Of a DNA stretch of 64,000 nt, positions 24,608-34,067 are shown piece after piece. Both the position numbers and the translations under genes were made by a program. Position 1 is the stretch's first letter. Every line of letters starts with the position of its first letter. The notes under the pieces are model-generated. The model saw nothing but the letters and a program-made list of their open reading frames with translations. It made no database searches and had not been told where the DNA came from. This stretch comes from Bradyrhizobium arachidis (GTDB taxonomy: Bacteria; Pseudomonadota; Alphaproteobacteria; Rhizobiales; Xanthobacteraceae). The stretch lies in contig NZ_CP030050.1 of NCBI RefSeq assembly GCF_015291705.1, forward strand, positions 6,386,001 through 6,450,000, in the 5' to 3' direction.

Positions 24608-26165
24608 TCAGAGCCTCGACCTCGCTGCGGAACGCCTGCCGTGAGCCGTCGCGCGAATAGAACATGTGGCCGCCGGGATAGACCACGAACTTGACGCGCT
24701 GGGTCGCGAAGGCCGGGAGCTGGTCGAGCACCCGCCTGGTTCCGAAATAGGGCGTGGCGAGATCGAACAGGCCGTGTCCGACCAGCACGTTCAGCCTCGT
24801 GTCGGTGGCAAGGATCTGGCGCAGCTCCGACACCGACTGCGGCGGGTTGATGCCGCGGCCGAAGTCCCAATGGCCCTCGACGGCGCCGTTCAGGACTTCG
24901 TAGGAGCCATCGGGCCGCCAGTTCAGCTTGCGTGTGAGCACGTCGACCGCGGCGCTCGTCAGCGGCGCCTGGAGGGAGTCGCCCGAGGGATCGCCGAAGC
25001 GCGAGCTGCTCGAATCCGGATAGGGATCGAGGCCGCGCACCGAACCGTCATAGCGCCCGGTCACCTTGCCGTTCTTGCGGTCCAACTCGCGGCGGAATTC
25101 GCCGACGTCGAAGCGGCCGGCGAGCCTGCGGCTGACCGCCTGGTCGATGCCGGTGAGCTCGGCGACCTTGTCGGCGAGCCTGTTGGCGGCCTCCCTGTCC
25201 GCCTCGCCCTTGACGAGGTCGGTCAGGAATTCGCCGCGCGCATAAGCCTCGACGTCGGCGAGATCGGTGCGCGTGACCGGTCCTTTGGCCTCGCGCGCGA
25301 CCGCCACGTAGCTCGGCAAGGTCGCGACATATTGCAGGAGGCTGGTGCCGGTGAACTCGCGGAAGTCGAGCAGCGGCGACACCAGGATCAATCCCCTGAC
25401 GCCGACGCCATGCTGGAGCTGCAACTGGCGCACGACCTTCGGCCCGCGGATGCCGCCATAGCTCTCGCCCGCGACATATTTCGGCGAGGTTAGCCGGTCG
25501 TGCTTCTCGAGCCAGCGGCGGATCACCAGCGCGATCGCATTGGCGTCGCCGTCGACCGAGTAGAACGATTTTCGCGCATCTTCGCCGCTGGCGACGAAGC
25601 GGCTGTAGCCGGTGCTGACGGGGTCGATGAAGACGAGATCGGTGAAGTCGAGCCAGGTGTCCGCGTTCGGCTTCACCTCCGGCGAGGCCGACGGTGAGAG
25701 AGCTTCGCCGTGAAGCGGCAGCCGCCACGGCCCGGCCGCACCGAACTGGAGCCAGGCCGACGATGCGCCGGGTCCACCGTTGAACAGGAAGGTCACGGGG
25801 CGCGTCGCGCGGTCGGCACCGCCGAGCTCGTAGGAAGTGTAAGCGATGTCGGCCAGCGGCTCGCCCTTGCCGTCGAACACGCGGATCGAACCGGCGGTCG
25901 CGGCGAAGCTGAGGGTGCGGCCGGGCAAATCGAGGGTCTGCTGCGTGGTGGAGTCCGGCGGGAGACGATGCAGTTCGGCAGGCGACGACGAATTCTGTGA
26001 CGCGCTTTGCGGGCCGCTGCCGCGTCCGCCCTTCTGACCGGCTGGCGCGGCCGTCTCGGCGCGCGGCTGCGGCGGATCGTCCGCACGCGCAACGCCCGCG
26101 ACCGCGAAGATCGACACCGCCAGCACCAGGATCGCGCGGCGCGGGTCCCGCAAGGTCGTAACCAT
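24597..26165 (-). CDS. S10 family serine carboxypeptidase-like protein
   Basis: A 522-residue exported peptidase. The signal peptide lies in AILVLAVSIFAVAGVARA, followed by a disordered Gln/Gly/Ser segment. The triad is visible: Ser in GESYGG, Asp in LFDLATPYFG, His in YPGGHMFYSRDG. The oxyanion segment FNGGPGASSAWL is typical of S10. It would trim peptides from the C-terminus in the periplasm. The ATG at 26165 was chosen because it starts the signal peptide. Confidence 0.9.
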   Translation of the reverse strand: MVTTLRDPRRAILVLAVSIFAVAGVARADDPPQPRAETAAPAGQKGGRGSGPQSASQNSSSPAELHRLPPDSTTQQTLDLPGRTLSFAATAGSIRVFDGKGEPLADIAYTSYELGGADRATRPVTFLFNGGPGASSAWLQFGAAGPWRLPLHGEALSPSASPEVKPNADTWLDFTDLVFIDPVSTGYSRFVASGEDARKSFYSVDGDANAIALVIRRWLEKHDRLTSPKYVAGESYGGIRGPKVVRQLQLQHGVGVRGLILVSPLLDFREFTGTSLLQYVATLPSYVAVAREAKGPVTRTDLADVEAYARGEFLTDLVKGEADREAANRLADKVAELTGIDQAVSRRLAGRFDVGEFRRELDRKNGKVTGRYDGSVRGLDPYPDSSSSRFGDPSGDSLQAPLTSAAVDVLTRKLNWRPDGSYEVLNGAVEGHWDFGRGINPPQSVSELRQILATDTRLNVLVGHGLFDLATPYFGTRRVLDQLPAFATQRVKFVVYPGGHMFYSRDGSRQAFRSEVEALIRE

Positions 26166-26419
26166 GAGCGTTCTCCCTGCCCGGCTATGAGAGCCGGTGC
26201 ACCTCCGAAGGCTAGCGAGCAAATGCGACGGTTTGGGGGACCGCCGGTTCAGCAACGCCCGAGGAAGCCGGCCGGGCTCAAATCGAGCCGGTTTGTCCGC
26301 AAATCGAGATGGACAATCGTCCGTTTGCCTTGACGAGCGGTCCTCCTCGACAATGCAGGCCCAGGTCGTATAGACGAGCCGGGCGGAACTTTCTCCAGCC
26401 AGCGGCCTTGCCGGAAGCC

Positions 26420-27199
26420 ATGACCAAGCCCATGCGATATGACCGGATCGCCTTCGTGGCGAGCCCAAGTAACGAGGCGCAGACCGCCTTCAACCAGCTC
26501 ACCAAGGACTATGGCAATTGCGATCCGCAAGATGCCGACGTCGTGGTCGCGCTCGGCGGCGACGGGCTGATGCTTCAGACGCTGCACCGGAACATGCGCA
26601 CGGGAAAGCCGATCTACGGCATGCACCGCGGCACCGTCGGCTTCCTGATGAACGAGTATTCGACGCACGATCTGCGCGCGAGACTCGCGGCGGCGCATGA
26701 GACCGAGATCAACCCGCTCCTGATGCGCGCGACGGACGCCAACGACCGCGTGCACCTGCATCACGCCATCAACGAGGTCTACCTGTTCCGGCAGACCTAC
26801 CAGGCCGCACGCCTGCGCATCCTGATCGACGAGCGCGAGCGCATGCCCGAGTTGATCGCCGATGGCATCATTGTCGCGACGCCCGCAGGTTCGACTGCCT
26901 ACAATCTGTCGGCGCAAGGCCCGATCCTGCCGATCAACGCGGCGCTCCTTGCACTGACACCGATCAGCGCCTTCCGGCCGCGGCGCTGGCGCGGCGCCCT
27001 GCTGCCCAACAGCGCCTATGTCGTGATCGAGGTGCTGGAGGACGACAAGCGCCCGGTCGCGGCCGTCGCCGACCATGAAGAGGTCCGGAGGGTCCGCCGC
27101 GTCGAGGTGCTCTCGGACAGGTCCATCTCGATGCGCATGCTGTTCGATCCCGGCCATAGCCTGGAAGAGCGCATCCTGCGCGAGCAGTTCGGCTACTGA
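26420..27199 (+). CDS. nadK: NAD kinase
   Basis: A 259-residue NAD kinase, which phosphorylates NAD to NADP with ATP or polyphosphate. The GGDG motif (ALGGDGLML) is near residue 49, followed by [12 protein letters not shown] and the second motif [13 protein letters not shown]. The length fits the compact alphaproteobacterial enzymes. ATG 26420 ([13 protein letters not shown]) was chosen; a second ATG four codons later is possible. It is single and divergent from the S10 peptidase. Confidence 0.93.
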   Translation: MTKPMRYDRIAFVASPSNEAQTAFNQLTKDYGNCDPQDADVVVALGGDGLMLQTLHRNMRTGKPIYGMHRGTVGFLMNEYSTHDLRARLAAAHETEINPLLMRATDANDRVHLHHAINEVYLFRQTYQAARLRILIDERERMPELIADGIIVATPAGSTAYNLSAQGPILPINAALLALTPISAFRPRRWRGALLPNSAYVVIEVLEDDKRPVAAVADHEEVRRVRRVEVLSDRSISMRMLFDPGHSLEERILREQFGY

Positions 27200-27207
27200 T
27201 CCCCAGC

Positions 27208-27789
27208 TCACTGGCCGCAGGGCTGAACCGCGTCCAGGCCTCCCGCCATGGCGGGATCGCTCAGCAGGTCAAAATCCCTGACGACCGGAACGAAGCTCTT
27301 CGTCTCCGATGTCATCAGATAGATCGTCACCAGCAGCGAGGCCTGCGGGCCCGCATTCGTGCGGCAGAATTCCTTGGCGGCGACGCCAAGTCCCATCGAT
27401 CCGCGCTTACCGTTCCTCCCCTGCTCGACCATCGAGGCGCGCAACGCCTCGAAGCGCGCGGCATCTTCCGGCGACAAGCGAAAGGCGTAGATGGAGGAGT
27501 TCTGTGGCTGGGCAGGCAAGCCGCCCCGCTCGCGTGCGCTCAGCTCCATCATGGCGAAGCTCGTCTTGGCCTCAGCCTCCCCCGCCAGCTTGGTGACGAC
27601 GTCGAGCTTGACCCCGCCCGAACGCGGCCGCAGCGCGTCGGGCAATTGCACGGCGACGCGCAGCATCGACAGATCCGTCGTCCTGGCATCGATGCGGGCG
27701 AGCGGCGGGATCGACGTCAGCGGCACCGAGCCGCATCCGCCAAGCATGAGCGCAGCCGCGCTCGCAAGAACGCGCGCAAGGCCGTTCAT
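27208..27789 (-). CDS. Conserved hypothetical lipoprotein
   Basis: A 193-residue protein with a lipoprotein signal peptide (LASAAALMLGGCGSV; lipobox LGGC). The mature region contains LRVAVQLPDALRPRSGGV and a C-terminal segment SLLVTIYLMTSETKSFVPVV. No domain recognised. It is convergent with nadK with an eight-base gap and lies downstream of the HTH gene on the same strand. Confidence 0.72.
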   Translation of the reverse strand: MNGLARVLASAAALMLGGCGSVPLTSIPPLARIDARTTDLSMLRVAVQLPDALRPRSGGVKLDVVTKLAGEAEAKTSFAMMELSARERGGLPAQPQNSSIYAFRLSPEDAARFEALRASMVEQGRNGKRGSMGLGVAAKEFCRTNAGPQASLLVTIYLMTSETKSFVPVVRDFDLLSDPAMAGGLDAVQPCGQ

Positions 27790-27822
27790 CGCAGGCTTCT
27801 CCGGTCTGGATTAACGAGTTGG

Positions 27823-28077
27823 CTAGGCCGATTTCCGGCCGGCCGTGCGAGGCTCCAACGCATCGTCCGCATTGTCAGGGACGTATTCCAGGATATCGCC
27901 GGGCTGGCAGTCGAGCACGGCGCAGATCCGCTCGAGCGTATCGAAGCGGATGCCACGCACCTTGCCCGATTTCAGCAGGGAGACGTTCGCTTCCGTGAGC
28001 TCGATGCGGGCCGCAAGCTCACGGGACCTGATTTTGCGCCTGGCGAGCATGACGTCGAGATTGACGACGATCGGCAT
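27823..28077 (-). CDS. XRE/YozG-type HTH regulator
   Basis: An 84-residue Cro/C1-family DNA-binding protein. The helix-turn-helix spans about residues 17-60 (SRELAARIELTEANVSLLKS, then GIRFDTLERICAVLDCQPGD), which is the YozG-like subgroup. It starts two bases after the stop of the DUF2975 membrane gene, so the two are cotranscribed. In this pairing the membrane protein is thought to control the regulator. A matching inverted repeat sits before the operon. Confidence 0.9.
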   Translation of the reverse strand: MPIVVNLDVMLARRKIRSRELAARIELTEANVSLLKSGKVRGIRFDTLERICAVLDCQPGDILEYVPDNADDALEPRTAGRKSA

Positions 28078-28079
28078 GG

Positions 28080-28643
28080 TCAGATGATCTCGCTGTTCTC
28101 GTGCCACAAGCGAACAGCATCCACCATCACGGTCGCGAAGGCGATGAGCGCAAGCCCGCTCAGCACCGACAGCGCATGCGACTGATCGATGCCGAACATC
28201 ACCACGATCTGGCCGGGCTGGTTGGCCCGCGTCAGATTGACCGTCGTGAGCATCTGCACCAGCGGCGAGATCAGCGCGCCCACGATCAGCGCAAGGCCCA
28301 TCCGGCGGATGCGCCAGGCGTTCTCGGTCACGAAGACCTCGCCGCGCGCGAAACGGGAGAACAGCATCGAGAGCTGCAACAAGGCGTAGAGAACAGGCGC
28401 AAGGCCGATCAGGCTGATCAGCGCACCGGCGAAGCGCGTGCCGGGATTGAGGGTGAAGGGCTGCGCCCCCAGCGGGGACTGGGTGGCGATCCAGTGCCGA
28501 AGCACCTCGTCGCTCGACCAGAGCAGCGGCACCGCAATCACCGCGCCCGCGACGCAGACGAGCGCGCCGACGGCGACGATCCGTCCGATCCGCCGCAATC
28601 GCGGCTCGGCCGGCACGGGATAGGGAAACGCGATCACGCTCAT
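28080..28643 (-). CDS. DUF2975 membrane protein
   Basis: A 187-residue integral membrane protein with four predicted helices (IVAVGALVCVAGAVIAVPLL, then three more) matching DUF2975. Between helices two and three, EVFVTENAWRIRRMG is the conserved cytoplasmic loop of the family. It is coupled to the HTH gene downstream. Together they probably form a two-gene, membrane-controlled regulatory unit of unknown signal. Confidence 0.87.
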   Translation of the reverse strand: MSVIAFPYPVPAEPRLRRIGRIVAVGALVCVAGAVIAVPLLWSSDEVLRHWIATQSPLGAQPFTLNPGTRFAGALISLIGLAPVLYALLQLSMLFSRFARGEVFVTENAWRIRRMGLALIVGALISPLVQMLTTVNLTRANQPGQIVVMFGIDQSHALSVLSGLALIAFATVMVDAVRLWHENSEII

Positions 28644-28673
28644 TGGACGATGCTCCCGCTCGATTAAGTATTT

Positions 28674-28690
28674 TTATTGTTTTACGATAA
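28674..28690. promoter_or_regulatory. Candidate operator of the DUF2975-HTH operon
   Basis: An imperfect inverted repeat TTATTGT-TTT-ACGATAA with one mismatch, 31 bases before the DUF2975 start, within an unusually AT-rich stretch. Placement suggests autoregulation by the HTH protein. It could also affect the divergent response-regulator gene. Confidence 0.5.
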
Positions 28691-28814
28691 AAAATGTCAG
28701 AATTACGATATCACACAGCCCTTCTTCCGATCCGCCGCGAGATGCAAGCGCAACCGTTCATTAACCCCCGACGCGATATGGTTAACGAAGGTTGACCGCT
28801 TTGGCCCGGGCGTC

Positions 28815-29360
28815 ATGTTCCGCATCGATTTCAACAAACTGCGCTTCCTCGTCTGCGACGACAATCCGCACATGCGCCGCATCCTGCGGACGCTGCTGCA
28901 TTCGTTCGGCGCGCGCGAAGTTTACGAGGCCGAGGACGGCGCCACGGCGCTGGAAATGTACAGCCATTACGTGCCCGATATCGTCATCACCGACTGGGCG
29001 ATGCCGATCTTCGACGGGCTCGAGCTCGCGCAGATGATCCGGCAGCCGGAGTCCAAGGGCAATCCTTACGCGCCGATCATCATGCTGACCGGCCACTCCG
29101 AGAAGCGCCGCGTCACCGTCGCGCGCGATGCCGGTGTCACCGAATTCCTGGCCAAGCCGATCTCGGCGAAAGGCCTCTACCAGCGCATCCTCAACGTCGT
29201 CGCCAATCCCCGGCCCTTCATCAAGACCAAGACCTATTTCGGTCCGGACCGGCGTCGCAACACCAACTCCGCCTATATGGGCCCCGAGCGCCGCGTCGGC
29301 GAAAAACACGAGGTGCTCCAGCAGCCCTCGCTGCTCGACAAGGCCCGGTCCTCCATCTAG
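28815..29360 (+). CDS. Response regulator with receiver domain only
   Basis: A 181-residue protein. The receiver domain occupies residues 8-130: acidic pair CDDNPHMRR, phospho-Asp in IVITDWAMPIFDG, Thr in IMLTGHS, and Lys in FLAKPIS. No DNA-binding or enzyme domain follows; the C-terminal 50 residues are basic and hydrophilic (FGPDRRRNTNSAYMGPERR). It is followed after 27 bases by an Hpt-domain gene, so it is probably part of a phosphorelay acting by protein contact. Confidence 0.9.
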   Translation: MFRIDFNKLRFLVCDDNPHMRRILRTLLHSFGAREVYEAEDGATALEMYSHYVPDIVITDWAMPIFDGLELAQMIRQPESKGNPYAPIIMLTGHSEKRRVTVARDAGVTEFLAKPISAKGLYQRILNVVANPRPFIKTKTYFGPDRRRNTNSAYMGPERRVGEKHEVLQQPSLLDKARSSI

Positions 29361-29387
29361 CGCAACGTCTCACACGGGGCCGGCATC

Positions 29388-29966
29388 ATGGCGAAGAACA
29401 GCGCAAAGGACATCGAGGTCACGGCCTTCGCCACGCATCAAATCATCACGCAGCCCAATCCGCTGCGCAAGGTTCTGCGCCGTGTCGAAGACCAGGACAT
29501 GGACGATCCGATCGGTCGCGCCGAGCAGGCGCTCGCGGGTCTGTCCGGCGAGTTCAAGGACTGGATGACGACCGAGGTCAACCGCCTGTCGGCCGCCTAC
29601 GTCGCCATCCGCCATGACAGCTTCACCAAGGAGCGGCGCGACGAGCTGTTCCGCGCCGCGCATGACATCAAGGGCGATGCCGCGACGTTCGGATTTCCGG
29701 CGGCCGCGGGAGTCGCCGAGAGCCTGTGCCGCGTCATCGAGCACGCGCCCGATCTGGAAAAGGTGCCGGCCGAACTGTTCACCCACCACATCAACGCGAT
29801 TCTCGCCATCGTGCACGAGAACACCCAGCTCGACAGGATCAGCGTCTCCGCCGAGCTCAGCCGCCGTCTGCGCAAGGTCGCCGACGATTATCTCGCCCAG
29901 GTCAACCGCGACCGCCCCGAGCATCTCGAGGCAATCCTCGCGCCGAGCATCGTGCCGGTGGAGTAA
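29388..29966 (+). CDS. Hpt-domain phosphotransfer protein
   Basis: A 192-residue protein with a histidine phosphotransfer domain in the second half. The phospho-histidine lies in FRAAHDIKGDAATFGF, the standard HxxKG motif. The N-terminal 60 residues are a flexible leader. It is cotranscribed with the receiver protein upstream. It should pass phosphate to or from response regulators. The partner kinase is not in the window. Confidence 0.9.
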   Translation: MAKNSAKDIEVTAFATHQIITQPNPLRKVLRRVEDQDMDDPIGRAEQALAGLSGEFKDWMTTEVNRLSAAYVAIRHDSFTKERRDELFRAAHDIKGDAATFGFPAAAGVAESLCRVIEHAPDLEKVPAELFTHHINAILAIVHENTQLDRISVSAELSRRLRKVADDYLAQVNRDRPEHLEAILAPSIVPVE

Positions 29967-29995
29967 GACTCGTCTCTATCTGCACGATCCGTATC

Positions 29996-30087
29996 GTAGG
30001 GTGGGCAAAGCGAAGCGTGCCCACCAATCAGCTCGAATTGTACAGATAGGTGGTGGGCACGGCGCTTTGCGCCTTTGCCCACCCTAC
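29996..30087. repeat. Intergenic palindrome, family C, copy 1
   Basis: An inverted repeat with outer arms GTAGGGTGGGCAAAG and CTTTGCCCACCCTAC. A second copy with the same outer arms lies at 53686-53781, so it is a dispersed repeat. It sits between the Hpt gene and the convergent DUF2336 gene and could act as a bidirectional terminator. Confidence 0.85.
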
Positions 30088-30096
30088 GGCATCTCG

Positions 30097-31272
30097 CTAG
30101 GCGGCAATCAGATCATCGTACACCGGATCGATCGCATCGTCCGCGACGATCTCGTCGCAGAACAGCCGCGCCTCCTCGCGCGCCGATTCCGTCGCGAAGC
30201 GGCGGAGCAGCACCATCAGCGGCTCGGCGGCGCCGCGGTCGGTCTCGCAATGGGTCAGCACGCGCTCGACCATGCGCCGGCGCAGCCGCGCCGCACCGTC
30301 GTCGCTGTCGACAAAGCCCTGCTCGTGGCAGGCATCGAGCGCCACCTGGAACGCGGCGAACGTCGCCTCGGGCAAGCCGGCGCGGCGGAGCAGCGCATGC
30401 AGGCTGTTGCCGCCGCGGTCGTGCAGCAGCGCGGAGACACGCGCCAGCGGCAGATCGGCGAGCTCGGCCAGCGCCGCGTCGAACAAATCGAGATTGCTCG
30501 ACAGCAGCGCGCGCAGAATGAGACCGGCGGTCAGCTGGCCGGTGACACGGAGGTGATGCACCAGACCCTGCATGTCCTCGCCGCGCGAGCGCGCCGCGAT
30601 GTTCATGGTGGAGCGGTCGCGCGCCTCGATCGTCACGCGCTCGGCGCGGTCGGCGCTCAGCCAGTTCCGGGCGACGACGAATTGCGCCAGCGTCTCGGAC
30701 AGCTTTGCCACCAGCGCGGCACGCGTTGCCGCCGGCAGATCCTCCAGCACCAGCATCGCCTCGCGGATCGCGGCGAGATGGCCGTGACGCTCGACGATGC
30801 GATTCCACGAGAACGGCGCCAGCTCGGCATGGGGATTTTCGATCAGTTCGAGCGCCGACGCCGCGCAGCCGACTTCGGCGATCGCCGCGCAGACCGACAC
30901 CGGCAGCGCGATGCGGCGGGCGACCGCGCACTGCACCTCGTCATTGCCGGTGGCAACGATGTCGACGAGATCGGCGTCGATCAGCAGCGGTGAATGTTCG
31001 AGCACGGGCAGCGCGACGGTCGGCTGGTCTGCCGACAGCGCCCGCACGATCGCGGCCGGCGCATCGAGACTGCGCGCAAACGCCTCGGCCATCGCCTGCC
31101 GCACCAGCGGCGAGGGATCGTCGAGCTGCATCAGCAGCGCGCCTTCGGCGGCGACGCGGTCGTCTGTCGAAAGGTCTGAGATCAGCCAGGCCCGGGCCAA
31201 CGCCCGCGTCGCCTCCGCCCGCTCGCCAGCGGGCGCGGTCCTGATCCAATTGATGAACTGCCGAACGATCAT
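30097..31272 (-). CDS. DUF2336 domain protein
   Basis: A 391-residue soluble helical protein matching DUF2336, with HEAT-like repeats (ALLMQLDDPSPLVRQAMAEA, VALPVLEHSPLLIDADLVD) along its length. I recall this family as alphaproteobacterial and of poorly known function, often near signalling genes. It is convergent with the receiver/Hpt operon, which suggests but does not prove a link. No export signal or enzyme motif. Confidence 0.8.
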   Translation of the reverse strand: MIVRQFINWIRTAPAGERAEATRALARAWLISDLSTDDRVAAEGALLMQLDDPSPLVRQAMAEAFARSLDAPAAIVRALSADQPTVALPVLEHSPLLIDADLVDIVATGNDEVQCAVARRIALPVSVCAAIAEVGCAASALELIENPHAELAPFSWNRIVERHGHLAAIREAMLVLEDLPAATRAALVAKLSETLAQFVVARNWLSADRAERVTIEARDRSTMNIAARSRGEDMQGLVHHLRVTGQLTAGLILRALLSSNLDLFDAALAELADLPLARVSALLHDRGGNSLHALLRRAGLPEATFAAFQVALDACHEQGFVDSDDGAARLRRRMVERVLTHCETDRGAAEPLMVLLRRFATESAREEARLFCDEIVADDAIDPVYDDLIAA

Positions 31273-31444
31273 GCTGCTTCCGGCTTACACAACAAACAAA
31301 AATGGTGACGGCTCGTCACCTGCAACACAAAATAAACCACGACGCTTAACAAAGCGTTCACCATAACTGGCTGGTTTCATTGACGTTTTGTTAAGGGAAC
31401 AAAGACGGCGGCCGCACGCTGCGCAGCACGTAGAGGTGCGCTGA

Positions 31445-32455
31445 CTAGCTCGAGAAGGTGCCGCTGCGATCGCTGAAGAGATCGAGCGGTTGCGGCGGAC
31501 GCACGTCAGGCGTCACGGAAGCGACCGAGGCGTTGTTGCCCCACAATTTCTGCACCGTGGTCGAGACCGGCTGCGTGATGTCGCCTGGCTGATAGATCGA
31601 GCGGAATGCGGGGGTGACCGGCGTGTTATCCGCAACCGTCGTCGACGATATCGTGCTCACTGGCGTGACACCGCGTGCATCGGGAAAAGTCTGGAGATAA
31701 GCGGCGTTGTCGATGACGGGCGCGGTCGGCTGCATGCCATTGGCGCTTGCGACCTGCGTGGTCGACGGCGTGTCGCCATACATCGCCATCGCGCTGCGAG
31801 TGAGTTTCGAATTCGCCGCGCTGGCGTAGCGCGCGTCGAGCACCGAATAGACTTCCGAGACGCTGCGGGCGCGGCCGTCTCCGGCGTAGAAGATCGAGCG
31901 GTTGGCGGAGGCCGCATTGGGAAACAGCCGCGCGCCGACGGCCTGCGGGTTGTCCTCGGCATTGGCGATCAGTTTTGCCGCTCCGCCGACGCCCATGAAA
32001 TGGGCCATGTAGAGCTCGCTGTCGGACGGCCTGCGGCCGAGCAGACCGGTCAGCTTGAAACTGTTCGACTGCGTCAGCGCCGCCGCCATGCTGGATGCGG
32101 CTTCCGGATCGTCCCGCAGCTTCATGATCGACCGCTTCATGAAGGGATCGTCGACGGTGTAGCCGCCGGACGAGGTCCTGGTGATGGCGTTGGCGTAGTT
32201 GCCATAGCCGAGCTGGGCGCCCGCCTCCTTCACGGTGCCGAGCCAGGTCTGGTCGATGAACTGGTAGAGCCCGTGCGCCGACGATGTGGTGGCGCCCGCC
32301 GTCGGATCGAAATCCGACTCCATCTTGGCGGTGGTCAGCATGTACTGGAAGCTGACGCCGGTCCGGTTGGAGACGTCCTTGATCGCACCGGCGACGCGCG
32401 CCCGCGTCGGGTCGAGAGCGACCGTCTGCGTGGCACTGGAATTGTCGAGCGACAT
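31445..32455 (-). CDS. Lytic transglycosylase-like protein
   Basis: A 336-residue protein with an SLT-type domain in the first 170 residues: KMESDFDPTAGATTSSAHGL with the catalytic-type Glu, then YQFIDQTWLGTVKEAG and LYMAHFMGVGGA. The second half is low-complexity Thr/Val/Pro. Such enzymes cut peptidoglycan strands, often at sites of flagellar or secretion-system assembly. No signal peptide is visible. The start MSLDN follows a non-coding stretch. Confidence 0.85.
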   Translation of the reverse strand: MSLDNSSATQTVALDPTRARVAGAIKDVSNRTGVSFQYMLTTAKMESDFDPTAGATTSSAHGLYQFIDQTWLGTVKEAGAQLGYGNYANAITRTSSGGYTVDDPFMKRSIMKLRDDPEAASSMAAALTQSNSFKLTGLLGRRPSDSELYMAHFMGVGGAAKLIANAEDNPQAVGARLFPNAASANRSIFYAGDGRARSVSEVYSVLDARYASAANSKLTRSAMAMYGDTPSTTQVASANGMQPTAPVIDNAAYLQTFPDARGVTPVSTISSTTVADNTPVTPAFRSIYQPGDITQPVSTTVQKLWGNNASVASVTPDVRPPQPLDLFSDRSGTFSS

Positions 32456-32575
32456 GATGAAGTGCCCGCCCCGCGCGGCGTTGAGCGGCGCCGGCAATTC
32501 GGCGCCCTATCGTCTCACCGTGGGACAGGTATGGTTAATGCGGGGTTAATTGGGCTTCGCCCGTCGGCCCCCGAG

Positions 32576-32677
32576 TCATTCCCGGGCATCGCGAAGCGAT
32601 GAGCCCGGAATCCATTCCACCGCACGTTATGCCGTACGATGGATTCCAGGCTCGCGCTGTGCGCGCCCCGGAATGAT
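32576..32677. repeat. Intergenic palindrome, family D, copy 1
   Basis: Opens TCATTCCCGGGCATCGCGAA and closes GCGCGCCCCGGAATGAT, with an inner GGAATCCAT/ATGGATTCC pair. A shorter copy lies at 34535-34623. The sequence class is familiar as a dispersed Bradyrhizobium repeat. Confidence 0.8.
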
Positions 32678-32682
32678 GGCGG

Positions 32683-33105
32683 CTACTTCTTATAGACGTC
32701 GCTTGGATCGAACAGCCTGTCAGCATCTACGAAGACCAGCCTGGCGCCACCGCCCTCGCCTTCGACCTTGCGATAGAAGCACGACCGTCGCCCGGTGTGG
32801 CAAGCCGCGCCCACCTGCTCGACCTTGATCCACACCGCATCCTGATCGCAATCGGTGCGCATCTCGACGACGTGTTGGGTCTGACCTGAGGTCTCACCTT
32901 TTCGCCACAAGGCATTGCGCGAGCGGCTGAAGTACCAGGCCTCGCCCGTCGCGATCGTCTTGCGCAGCGCTTCATCGTTCATGTGCGCGACCATGAGCAC
33001 GTCGCCGCTGACGATGTCGGTCGCGACGACCGTCACGAGGCCGGCTGCGTCGAACTTGGGGAGGAAGGCGAGGCCTTCCTCGATCTCATGGGAGTGAGCG
33101 GACAC
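32683..33105 (-). CDS. hisI: Phosphoribosyl-AMP cyclohydrolase
   Basis: A 140-residue HisI enzyme, third step of histidine synthesis, opening the adenine ring of phosphoribosyl-AMP. Metal-binding residues are visible: Asp in [10 protein letters not shown], Cys-His in [11 protein letters not shown]. It lacks the fused HisE pyrophosphatase, as usual in alphaproteobacteria. It lies 27 bases after folE on the same strand, so the two may share a transcript. Confidence 0.95.
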   Translation of the reverse strand: MSAHSHEIEEGLAFLPKFDAAGLVTVVATDIVSGDVLMVAHMNDEALRKTIATGEAWYFSRSRNALWRKGETSGQTQHVVEMRTDCDQDAVWIKVEQVGAACHTGRRSCFYRKVEGEGGGARLVFVDADRLFDPSDVYKK

Positions 33106-33132
33106 AGCAACCCTCGCCAGTTATTCGCGAGG

Positions 33133-33825
33133 TCAGCGCTGCAGGCCTCGCACCAGGGACAGGAAACGGGCCTGCTCCGCCGGATTGTCGCGGAACATGC
33201 CGGTGAAGCGGCTGGTGAAGGTGGAGGCGCCGTGCTTGGCGACACCGCGCACCGACATGCAGGTATGCTCGGCCTCGATCAGCACTGCAACGCCGCGGGG
33301 TTTCAGGATCTCGTCGATCGCCGCCGCGATCTGCGCCGTCAGATGCTCCTGGGTCTGGAGCCGGCGGGCGAAGATGTCGGTGAGGCGGGCAAGCTTCGAC
33401 AGGCCGACCACGCGTTCCACCGGCGTGTAGGCGATGTGAGCCTTGCCGTAGAACGGCATCATGTGATGCTCGCACTGCGAGGTGAACTCGATGTCGCGCA
33501 CCAGCACGAAGTCGTCATAGCCGGCGGTCTCGCCGAAGGTGCGGTCGAGCACCTCGGCCGGGCACTGGTGATAGCCCTGATAGAGCTCGTCGAAGGCCTC
33601 GACCACGCGGCGCGGCGTGTCCAACAGCCCCTCGCGCTCGGTGTTCTCGCCGATATAGGCGAGCAGCGTCTTCACCGCTGCTTCCGCCTCGGCGCGCGCG
33701 GGGCGCGGCTGGTCGGCGCGGACGGCGACCGCGAGGAATTCGGCAGGGTCAAGCTCGGCCGGGCGGCTCTCGGGCTGCCGGTCAGCGGGCTTGTTGGGGC
33801 GGATGGATTTGATGGTAGCGTCCAT
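33133..33825 (-). CDS. folE: GTP cyclohydrolase I
   Basis: A 230-residue FolE enzyme, making dihydroneopterin triphosphate from GTP for folate. The zinc and active-site motifs are present: [18 protein letters not shown] around residue 118 and [12 protein letters not shown] around residue 185. An N-terminal extension of about 45 residues is Pro/Arg-rich and disordered. The ATG at 33825 was chosen as the first in-frame ATG. It is upstream of hisI. Confidence 0.95.
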   Translation of the reverse strand: MDATIKSIRPNKPADRQPESRPAELDPAEFLAVAVRADQPRPARAEAEAAVKTLLAYIGENTEREGLLDTPRRVVEAFDELYQGYHQCPAEVLDRTFGETAGYDDFVLVRDIEFTSQCEHHMMPFYGKAHIAYTPVERVVGLSKLARLTDIFARRLQTQEHLTAQIAAAIDEILKPRGVAVLIEAEHTCMSVRGVAKHGASTFTSRFTGMFRDNPAEQARFLSLVRGLQR

Positions 33826-34067
33826 GTCTACTCCGTTCGACGGCCTCAACGGCCGGAGTGTCACCGGCAGACGGGGCGGCAAGCCGCCGGACGCCTGAAG
33901 AGAACAGTTTTGACGAAAAAGGCTCCTGCGTCATCACGCTGGCAGCGCAGGTCTGGATCATCCCCACCGCACCGCTGGACTGTTTTTCCGCCAGTTCCGT
34001 CCCTATATAGGACCCTGGGCGGCGGCCGCCAAGGCCGATCCGGTAGGTAAGTGCTGGACTCCATCAC

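Noticed and set aside
29614..30993. Long plus-strand frame spanning the Hpt gene end, a palindrome and the DUF2336 gene
   Set aside because: Crosses a repeat and an opposing gene; composition not protein-like.
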